Part shown: positions 1 to 5,571 of the stretch, piece after piece
Position numbering within the stretch: the stretch's first letter is position 1
Layout: the number at the start of each line of letters is the position of its first letter
NCBI GenBank assembly: GCA_017412265.1
Contig: JAFPYK010000058.1
Coordinates: forward strand, 1-7,659
Origin: Lachnospiraceae bacterium
Lineage (GTDB): Bacteria > Bacillota > Clostridia > Lachnospirales > Lachnospiraceae
Reading direction: 5' to 3'
Length of the DNA stretch: 7,659 nt
The notes under the pieces: generated by a model
What the model was told of the DNA's origin: nothing
Databases searched by the model: none
The model's input: only the letters and a program-made list of their open reading frames with translations
Program-made: the position numbers and the translations under genes

Positions 1-187
1 GACACGCAATTTGGGGCTGACAGCGCATTTTCCCGGGATTAAATAGCCTCAAGAAATGTTTAGGAGGCGCAGTATGCTCCTGGAATACCTTCAAATGGGC
101 TGCTTCAGAAACACTTATTTCATATGCCCGCACCCGCTCAACCATCTTAACCTTTTCTACTGCATCAATCTTGCTTTTTCTGGACAT
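1..187 (-). pseudogene. IS3-like transposase OrfA, 5' fragment (degenerate, runs off the window)
   Basis: Reading the minus strand from the ATG at 187, the frame stays open for 62 codons to the window edge. The first ~29 residues begin MSRKSKIDAVEKVKMVERV and continue to EISVSEAA. This resembles the N-terminal helix-turn-helix of IS3-family (IS150-like) OrfA proteins, which bind the element's terminal repeats. After SEAA the expected recognition helix and the following WIRxYEAEG-type segment cannot be recognised. Near the window edge the +1 frame gives SPKLRV, similar to the SPELK stretch usually found further into OrfA, which suggests small deletions or frameshifts. No OrfB is visible. A weak ribosome binding site (GGGGG, 7 nt upstream) lies inside an inverted repeat. 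I call it an inactive relic. The family assignment rests on one short conserved stretch, so it is moderately sure, and the exact IS group is unknown. Confidence 0.55.
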
Positions 188-192
188 AGAAA

Positions 193-236
193 TACCCCCA
201 AGTAGGTTTTATATTTCAATGTCCTACTTGGGGGTA
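193..236. repeat. 14-bp perfect inverted repeat at the presumed IS left end
   Basis: TACCCCCAAGTAGG at 193-206 and its exact reverse complement at 223-236 are separated by 16 bases. Read on the minus strand, the outer copy with flanking bases gives TGCTACCCCCAAGTAGGACA starting at 239. It has the TG start and C-rich composition typical of IS3-family termini, so 239 may be the outer edge of the element. The inner copy lies 5 bases before the transposase ATG and contains its likely ribosome binding site (GGGGG, 195-199). There is no T-run on either strand, so it is not an intrinsic terminator. The repeat is directly visible; its role as an IS terminus and translational mask is inferred. Confidence 0.7.
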
Positions 237-465
237 GCATATCAGCTCTAAACCGCACATGTTTTAGATTTTGATCCAGCACACTTCCCTCCGCGAATCA
301 CAGAGTCAGGGGATTTGGCAGGCGAATCCCGGACTGGCACGACTTCGAAAGCGTCATGTGCTTTTCGACGAGCCGTCTCCAGGCGAGGAGAAAAGACATG
401 CCGCTCCCGCGTCCCGAAACATTTTCGTGAGACGCCCCACCACTTCTCCCGCAGGCGGCCTCCTC
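237..465. other. Intergenic stretch between ileS stop and IS relic, no gene supported
   Basis: No convincing coding region is present. An open frame on the minus strand (248-514) overlaps the end of ileS, has no good ribosome binding site and is rich in Arg, as expected for out-of-frame GC-rich DNA. On the ileS (minus) strand there is an imperfect hairpin at 409-435 (GCGTC/GACGC outer stem, CGAAA/TTTCG inner stem, 3-base loop). It lacks an immediate T-run, so it is at best a weak terminator or RNA-stabilising structure. A second small stem pairs 345-352 with 360-368. No clear ileS terminator is visible here. Confidence 0.5.
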
Positions 466-3400
466 TTATAACTTCGCGACTCCCAGCGTCACATCTTCTC
501 CGTTGATGTTCCACTCCTGCACGTATCCTGCGCTCTCTCCGACCGAGATCTCATCCGCCAGCACCTCGGCCTGGATGGTCTCCGCGTTCGCATACACGAT
601 ATCCGCAACCTTCTGGTTGTTCTTCACATACAGATGGATGTGATCCGTCACCTCGAAGTCCGCGCTCTTGCGCATGGTCTGCACCTTGCTGATGATCTCG
701 CGCACGAAGCCCTCTTCCAGCAGCTCCTCGGTCAGGTTCGTATCCAGCACCACTGTGATGCCCTGGTCAGAATCCGACACATAGCCTTCCATCTGGGCGG
801 ACTCGATCAGCAGATCCTCCTCCGCGAGCGCCTCGTCGATGCCGGCCACCTGGATCACAAGCTTCCCGGTGCTGCGAAGCTCCGCCATCGCCTTCACACC
901 GTCGATATTGGCCAGGATAGTCTTCACCTCGTTGATGTTCTTGCCGAAGCGCCGTCCCAGTGTGCGCAGCTGCGGCTTGAAGCTGTAGTTGGTAAATGCG
1001 CTCACATCGTCCGTGAACTCCACGCTCTTCACGTTGAGCTCATCCGCGATGATATCCACATAGAAGTCCTCCAGCGCACCGCTCTCCGCCTTGACATACA
1101 TCTTGGCAAGAGGCTGGCGGTTCTTCCGGTTGGATGCATTTCTCAGGGCACGGCCGAGGACAACGATCTCCAGGACCTCCTCCATGTCAGCCTCCAGCTT
1201 CCGGTCGATCAGGCTCTCGTCCGCCTCCGGGAAATCACACAGATGGATGCTCTCCGGAGCCTCCGGATCCAGGCTGCGCACCAGGTTCTGGTAGATATCC
1301 TCCGTCATGAACGGAATCATCGGGGCCGCCGCCTTGCTGATGGTCACCAGCGCGGTATACAGCGTCATATAAGCATTGATCTTGTCCTGCTCCATGCCCT
1401 TCGCCCAGAAGCGGTCACGGCAGCGTCTGACATACCAGTTGCTCATCTCGTCGACGAAGCTGTCCAGAGCCTTCGCAGCCTCCGGGATCCGGTAATTCGC
1501 CAGATTCTCGTCGACCTCGCCGACCGCCGTGTTCAGCCTCGACAGAAGCCATTTGTCCATCACGGACAGTTTATCGTACTCCAGCGCATACTTCGTCGCG
1601 TCGAAGTTGTCGATGTTGGCATAGAGCACGAAGAACGCATAGGTGTTCCACAGCGTGCCCATGAACTTTCTCTGGCCCTCGACGACCGGCTTCCCGTGGA
1701 AACGGTTGGGCAGCCAGGGAGCGGAGTTCGTGTAGAAATACCACCGGATCGCGTCCGCACCGTAGGTCTCCAGAGCCTCAAACGGATCCACCGCGTTGCC
1801 CTTGCTCTTGCTCATCTTCTGGCCGTTCTCGTCCTGCACATGGCCCAGCACGATGACATTCTCGTAAGGAGCCTTGTTGAAGAGCAGGGTCGACTCCGCC
1901 AGCAGCGAATAAAACCATCCACGCGTCTGATCCACCGCCTCGGAGATAAACTTCGCCGGGAAATGCTCGTGGAACAGTTCCTTGTTCTCAAAAGGATAAT
2001 GATACTGTGCGAAAGGCATCGCACCGGAATCAAACCAGCAGTCGATAACCTCCGGCACACGCTTCATCGGCTTGCCGCAGTGCGGGCAGACGCAGGTGAT
2101 CTCATCGATGTACGGCCGGTGCAGCTCCACGGTCTTCGCGCGCTCGTCCCCGCTGAACTTGTAGAGATCCTCACGGCTGCCGATCGAGATCTGCTCGCCG
2201 CACTCGTCGCACTCCCAGATGTTCAGAGGCGTGCCCCAGTAACGGTTGCGGGAGATTCCCCAATCCTGCACATTCTTCAGCCAGTCGCCGAAACGTCCCT
2301 TGCCGATCGACTCGGGGATCCAGTTGATCGTGTCGTTGTTGCGGATCAGGTCCTCCTTCACCGCGGTCATCTTGATGAACCAGGACTCTCTCGCGTAATA
2401 GATCAGAGGGGTGTCACAGCGCCAGCAGTGCGGATACTCATGCTCGAACTTCGGCGCGTCGTACAGCTTGCCGGCCTTGTCCAGATCCACCAGGATCACG
2501 GGATCGGCCTGCTTGACAAATGTACCCGCGTAAGGCGTCTCCTCCGTCATGTTGCCCTTGCCGTCCACCAGCTGCACGGTCGGAAGCCCGTACTCTCTGC
2601 CGATCCGGTTATCGTCTTCACCAAACGCCGGCGCGATATGCACGATACCGGTACCGTCGCTCATGGTGACGTAATTATCACAGACCACATAATGCGCTTT
2701 CTTGCGCGTCTTCTTGACCACCTCGCCGGTGAAATCAAACAGCGGCTCGTACTCCTTATACTCCAGGTCCTTGCCGACATAGGTCTCAAGCACCTCATAA
2801 GCCGGTGCATCATCCTTCGCAAGCTTGCCAAGCACGGTGTCAAGCAGCGCCTGAGCCATCACATACGTATAGCCGTCCGCCGCCTTGACCTTCACGTACG
2901 TCTCCTCCGGGTTCACGCAGAGCGCAACGTTCGAAGGCAGGGTCCAGGGCGTCGTCGTCCATGCGAGGAAATAATAATCTCCCTCAACCGCTTTGAAACG
3001 AACCACCGCGGAACGCTCCTTCACGGTCTTATAGCCCTGTGCAACCTCCTGCGCAGACAGAGGGGTGCCGCAGCGCGGGCAGTAAGGCACAACCTTGTAG
3101 CCCTTGTACAGCAGCTTCTTGTCCCAGATCTCCTTCAGCGCCCACCACTCGGACTCGATATAGTCATCCTCGTAAGTGACATAAGGGTGCTCCATATCCG
3201 CCCAGAAACCGACGGTCGCGGAGAAATCCTCCCACATGCCCTTATACTTCCAGACACTCTCCTTGCACTCCTTGATGAAAGGCTCCATGCCGTACTCTTC
3301 GATCTGCTCCTTGCCGTTTAAGCCCAGCTTCTTCTCGACCTCCAGCTCCACCGGAAGTCCGTGCGTATCCCAGCCGGCCTTTCTCGGGACCAGTTCTCCC

Positions 3401-3630
3401 TTCATCGTGTGGTAACGGGGAATCATATCCTTGATTACCCGGGTCAGCACATGGCCGATGTGGGGCTTGCCGTTGGCGGTCGGCGGACCGTCATAGAACA
3501 TATACGTCGGGCAGCCTTCCCGCTGCTCCATGCTCTTCTCGAAGATATGGTTCTCCGACCAGAACTTCTCAACGTTCTTCTCGCGCTCCACAAACTTCAT
3601 GTTCGTGTCCACTTTGCTGTAAAGTGCCAT
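466..3630 (-). CDS. ileS: Isoleucyl-tRNA synthetase, type-2-like (1054 aa)
   Basis: Cytoplasmic class I aminoacyl-tRNA synthetase (EC 6.1.1.5) that charges tRNA-Ile and hydrolyses misacylated Val-tRNA-Ile. Visible signatures: the HIGH motif at residues 57-60 (within GPPTANGKPHIGH); the CP1 editing domain with TTTPWTLPSN at 225-234 and GTGIVHIAPAFGEDD at 326-340; CxxC pairs at 184/187, 402/405, 474/477 and 515/518; WFDSG at 532-536; KMSKS at 605-609; and the anticodon-binding NWYVRR at 731-736. No cysteine occurs after residue 798, so the C-terminal zinc ribbon of the ~930-residue bacterial type 1 enzymes is absent. With the long C-terminal extension this points to the eukaryote-like type 2 group. 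The start at 3630 has AGGAGG 8 nt upstream (3639-3644). A frame extending to a GTG at 3717 runs into the T-box and is not a credible start; an in-frame ATG at 3675 is a possible minor one. Expression is controlled by the T-box leader. Confidence 0.97.
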   Translation of the reverse strand: MALYSKVDTNMKFVEREKNVEKFWSENHIFEKSMEQREGCPTYMFYDGPPTANGKPHIGHVLTRVIKDMIPRYHTMKGELVPRKAGWDTHGLPVELEVEKKLGLNGKEQIEEYGMEPFIKECKESVWKYKGMWEDFSATVGFWADMEHPYVTYEDDYIESEWWALKEIWDKKLLYKGYKVVPYCPRCGTPLSAQEVAQGYKTVKERSAVVRFKAVEGDYYFLAWTTTPWTLPSNVALCVNPEETYVKVKAADGYTYVMAQALLDTVLGKLAKDDAPAYEVLETYVGKDLEYKEYEPLFDFTGEVVKKTRKKAHYVVCDNYVTMSDGTGIVHIAPAFGEDDNRIGREYGLPTVQLVDGKGNMTEETPYAGTFVKQADPVILVDLDKAGKLYDAPKFEHEYPHCWRCDTPLIYYARESWFIKMTAVKEDLIRNNDTINWIPESIGKGRFGDWLKNVQDWGISRNRYWGTPLNIWECDECGEQISIGSREDLYKFSGDERAKTVELHRPYIDEITCVCPHCGKPMKRVPEVIDCWFDSGAMPFAQYHYPFENKELFHEHFPAKFISEAVDQTRGWFYSLLAESTLLFNKAPYENVIVLGHVQDENGQKMSKSKGNAVDPFEALETYGADAIRWYFYTNSAPWLPNRFHGKPVVEGQRKFMGTLWNTYAFFVLYANIDNFDATKYALEYDKLSVMDKWLLSRLNTAVGEVDENLANYRIPEAAKALDSFVDEMSNWYVRRCRDRFWAKGMEQDKINAYMTLYTALVTISKAAAPMIPFMTEDIYQNLVRSLDPEAPESIHLCDFPEADESLIDRKLEADMEEVLEIVVLGRALRNASNRKNRQPLAKMYVKAESGALEDFYVDIIADELNVKSVEFTDDVSAFTNYSFKPQLRTLGRRFGKNINEVKTILANIDGVKAMAELRSTGKLVIQVAGIDEALAEEDLLIESAQMEGYVSDSDQGITVVLDTNLTEELLEEGFVREIISKVQTMRKSADFEVTDHIHLYVKNNQKVADIVYANAETIQAEVLADEISVGESAGYVQEWNINGEDVTLGVAKL

Positions 3631-3675
3631 TCCTAACTCCTCCTGAATCTCTTGACTTCGCGGCTTCTCTAACAT

Positions 3676-3707
3676 AAAAGGCCCTTCTCCTAAACAGGAA
3701 AAGAGCC
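3676..3707 (-). terminator. T-box intrinsic terminator/attenuator before ileS
   Basis: On the minus strand GGCTCTTTTCC (3707-3697) pairs over 11 positions, two of them G-U, with GGAGAAGGGCC (3690-3680). The loop is 6 bases and TTTT (3679-3676) follows. It lies between the T-box motif and the ileS start and overlaps the CCTG that would form the antiterminator. It is the OFF structure of the riboswitch. Confidence 0.88.
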
Positions 3708-3900
3708 GAATTACCACCTGATTAGCTGCGTACCATCATACGTGCTTCCTGTAACGGGGAATCCCGGCGGGGCCTACTGCTGTGTTCGACCTGCAGCTTC
3801 AGAGTGATCTTCGAGAGGCACTGACTCACACCCGGCTTCCACCGTCCCGGGCTCGCTATGGCTTTGGATGCCCCCTACTGTCTCCTTCATCGCTTTTGAC
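3676..3900 (-). promoter_or_regulatory. T-box riboswitch leader of ileS (Ile specifier ATC)
   Basis: This leader RNA senses uncharged tRNA-Ile and lets transcription continue into ileS. On the minus strand, in order: the AGTA S-turn motif of Stem I (3879-3876); the distal AG-bulge/terminal-loop region (about 3855-3826, with GCGAGCCCGGG and GGTGGAAGCCGGG); the specifier region CGAAGATCACT with Ile codon ATC at 3808-3806; and the T-box motif CAGGTGGTAATTCGG starting at 3720. Within that motif TGGT (3716-3713) can pair with the NCCA end of a tRNA with discriminator A, as tRNA-Ile has. A possible antiterminator base pairs CAGG (3720-3717) with CCTG (3698-3695), which lies in the terminator and so is mutually exclusive with it. 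The motif departs from the usual AGGGTGGNACCGCG, and the upper antiterminator helix looks weak. Stems II and III were not resolved. Confidence 0.9.
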
Positions 3901-3907
3901 TCTTCTT

Positions 3908-3936
3908 AATATATGATGTGAAATGCGAATTGTCAA
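3908..3936 (-). promoter_or_regulatory. ileS promoter, sigma-A type
   Basis: On the minus strand the -35 hexamer TTGACA (3936-3931, a perfect consensus match) and -10 TATATT (3913-3908) are separated by exactly 17 bases. Transcription should start around 3900, just before the T-box Stem I, giving a leader of about 270 nt before the ileS ATG. Confidence 0.88.
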
Positions 3937-3947
3937 GGGAAGAAACC

Positions 3948-3976
3948 TTGGAAATACTCGCAAACTGTGTTATAAT
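3948..3976 (+). promoter_or_regulatory. pncB promoter, sigma-A type with extended -10
   Basis: The -35 hexamer TTGGAA (3948-3953) and the perfect -10 TATAAT (3971-3976) are 17 bases apart. TGT immediately before the -10 makes an extended -10 element. Transcription should start near 3983, about 70 nt upstream of pncB. It is divergent from the ileS promoter, with 11 bases between the two -35 boxes. No clear operator palindrome (for example for the NAD-salvage regulator NiaR) was recognised. Confidence 0.85.
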
Positions 3977-3996
3977 TCTACCGGATTTATGCAGTT

Positions 3997-4021
3997 CCGG
4001 GACCGGCGCTGCGCCGCCCGG
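3997..4021 (+). other. GC-rich hairpin in the pncB 5' untranslated region
   Basis: CCGGG (3997-4001) pairs with CCCGG (4017-4021), and CGGCG (4004-4008) pairs with CGCCG (4012-4016). There is a two-base bulge and a three-base loop. No T-run follows, so it is not an intrinsic terminator. The ribosome binding site AGGAG at 4043-4047 lies outside it. It may stabilise the mRNA; any regulatory role is unproven. Confidence 0.5.
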
Positions 4022-4055
4022 CTGACAGCAATGATATGAATCAGGAGAATAATCT

Positions 4056-5504
4056 ATGAGCATCACAGCACAGAACCTGACCCTGCTGACCGATTTCTAC
4101 GAGATCACCATGATGCAGGGCTACTACAAGAACGATATGAATACCCGCGTGGTCTTTGACATGTTCTACCGCAAGAATCCGTCCGGCAACGGCTATGCGA
4201 TCTGCTGCGGCCTGGAAGAGGTCATCGACTACATCAAGAACCTTCATTTTGACTACGACGATATCTCCTATCTGCGCGGCCTGAATGTATTTGACGAGGA
4301 CTTCCTGGACTACCTCGCAGGCTTCCACTTCACCGGTGACGTCTATGCGATTCCGGAAGGCACGGTCGTCTTCCCGAGAGAGCCCCTGGTCAAGATCATC
4401 GCTCCCATCATGGAAGCTCAGCTGGTCGAGACCGCCATCCTCAACATCGTCAACCATCAGTCCCTGATCGCCACCAAGGCGGCCCGCGTCTGCTACGCGG
4501 CCAAGGGCGACGGCGTGATGGAGTTCGGGCTTCGCCGGGCGCAGGGTCCCGACGCCGGCACCTACGGTGCACGCGCTGCCGTGATCGGCGGCTGCATCGG
4601 CACCTCCAACGTCCTCTGCGCGAAGCAGTTCGGCGTTCCCGCTCTGGGCACCCATGCTCATTCCTGGATCATGAGCTTCGATGACGAGCTGACGGCCTTC
4701 CGCCGCTACGCGGAGCTTTATCCGAACAACACCACCCTTCTGGTCGACACCTACGATACCCTCCGCTCCGGCGTACCGAACGCGATCAAGGTCTTCGAGG
4801 AGCTCCGCAAGGCCGGCAAGATGCCGAAGATGTACGGTATCCGCCTGGATTCCGGCGACCTTGCCTACCTCTCCAAGAAAGCGAGGAAGATGCTCGACGC
4901 CGCCGGCTTTGAGAAGGCCGTCATCTGCGCTTCAAGCGACCTCGACGAGTATCTGATCGACTCCCTGAAGAACCAGGGCGCTGCCATCACCTCCTGGGGT
5001 GTCGGCACCAACCTGATCACCTCCGCGGACAACCCGGCCTTCGGCGGCGTCTACAAGCTGGCCGCGGTCGAGAAGGACGGGGAGTTCATCCCGAAGATCA
5101 AGCTCTCCGAGAACAGTGAGAAGATCACCAACCCCGGCAACAAGACCATCTACCGTATCTACGACAAGGAGACCGGCAAGATGCGCGCCGACCTGGTCTG
5201 CCTCGTGGGCGAGACCTTCGACTGCTCCAAGGATATGCTGATCTACGATCCTTACGAGACCTGGAAGAAGACCACCCTCATCGGCGGAACCTACGAGATG
5301 AAGGAGATCCAGGTACCGGTCTTCAAGAACGGCCAGTGCATCTACGAGTCTCCTTCCGCGATGGAGATCCGCGAGATCGCCAAGCGCGAGCTGGACACCC
5401 TCTGGGATGAGTCCCGCCGTCTGGTGAACCCTCAGAAGGTCTATGTCGACCTCTCCGACAAGCTCTACGACCTGAAGAAGACTCTCTTAGATCACGCGAG
5501 ATAA
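4056..5504 (+). CDS. pncB: Nicotinate phosphoribosyltransferase (482 aa)
   Basis: Cytoplasmic enzyme of the Preiss-Handler NAD salvage pathway (EC 6.3.4.21). It joins nicotinate and PRPP to give nicotinate mononucleotide, coupled to ATP hydrolysis. Visible family signatures: TDFYEITM at residues 12-19, EFGLRRAQGPDAG at 156-168, GTHAHSW at 198-204 (conserved His region, probably including the autophosphorylated histidine), DTYDT at 231-235, GIRLDSGDLA at 261-270, and GVGTNL at 315-320 in the phosphate-binding part of the barrel. Its length is normal for the Firmicutes-type enzyme and it is intact. The ATG at 4056 has AGGAG 8 nt upstream. It is a single-gene transcript between its own promoter and a strong terminator. 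Codons end heavily in C or G, suggesting good expression. Neighbours do not add to the pathway. Confidence 0.96.
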   Translation: MSITAQNLTLLTDFYEITMMQGYYKNDMNTRVVFDMFYRKNPSGNGYAICCGLEEVIDYIKNLHFDYDDISYLRGLNVFDEDFLDYLAGFHFTGDVYAIPEGTVVFPREPLVKIIAPIMEAQLVETAILNIVNHQSLIATKAARVCYAAKGDGVMEFGLRRAQGPDAGTYGARAAVIGGCIGTSNVLCAKQFGVPALGTHAHSWIMSFDDELTAFRRYAELYPNNTTLLVDTYDTLRSGVPNAIKVFEELRKAGKMPKMYGIRLDSGDLAYLSKKARKMLDAAGFEKAVICASSDLDEYLIDSLKNQGAAITSWGVGTNLITSADNPAFGGVYKLAAVEKDGEFIPKIKLSENSEKITNPGNKTIYRIYDKETGKMRADLVCLVGETFDCSKDMLIYDPYETWKKTTLIGGTYEMKEIQVPVFKNGQCIYESPSAMEIREIAKRELDTLWDESRRLVNPQKVYVDLSDKLYDLKKTLLDHAR

Positions 5505-5522
5505 TCGAACCTGTCTGTTATG

Positions 5523-5554
5523 AACTCCCGCACGTTCCCGTGCGGGAGTTTTTT
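5523..5554 (+). terminator. Intrinsic terminator of pncB
   Basis: AACTCCCGCACG (5523-5534) pairs perfectly over 12 bp with CGTGCGGGAGTT (5539-5550) around a TTCC loop. The transcript continues through a run of six T (5549-5554). It starts 19 bases after the pncB stop. On the opposite strand the same stem is not followed by T, so it is mainly a pncB terminator, although the stem also lies just past the stop of the converging gene. Confidence 0.95.
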
Positions 5555-5571
5555 GTTGTTCTAGAGGGTTC

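Noticed and set aside
409..435. Imperfect hairpin as the ileS intrinsic terminator
   Set aside because: The stem is interrupted and no T-run follows on the minus strand, so it does not meet the usual criteria; mentioned only as a structure.
248..514. An 88-codon open frame on the minus strand overlapping the ileS end
   Set aside because: It overlaps ileS in another frame, has no convincing ribosome binding site, and its Arg-rich composition matches out-of-frame GC-rich DNA. No family recognised.
634..3321. An 895-codon open frame on the plus strand, antisense to ileS
   Set aside because: It lies fully inside the well-supported ileS gene, its product is His/Leu/Arg-rich without recognisable motifs, and long antisense frames are expected opposite GC-rich coding sequence.
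3631..3717. Extending ileS to the GTG at 3717 (1083 aa)
   Set aside because: This GTG is part of the GGTGGT T-box motif and the extension would translate the terminator hairpin. The ATG at 3630 has an ideal AGGAGG and matches the usual IleS N-terminus.
4041..4661. A 206-codon open frame on the minus strand, antisense to pncB
   Set aside because: It is a shadow of pncB in another frame with no motif or ribosome binding site.
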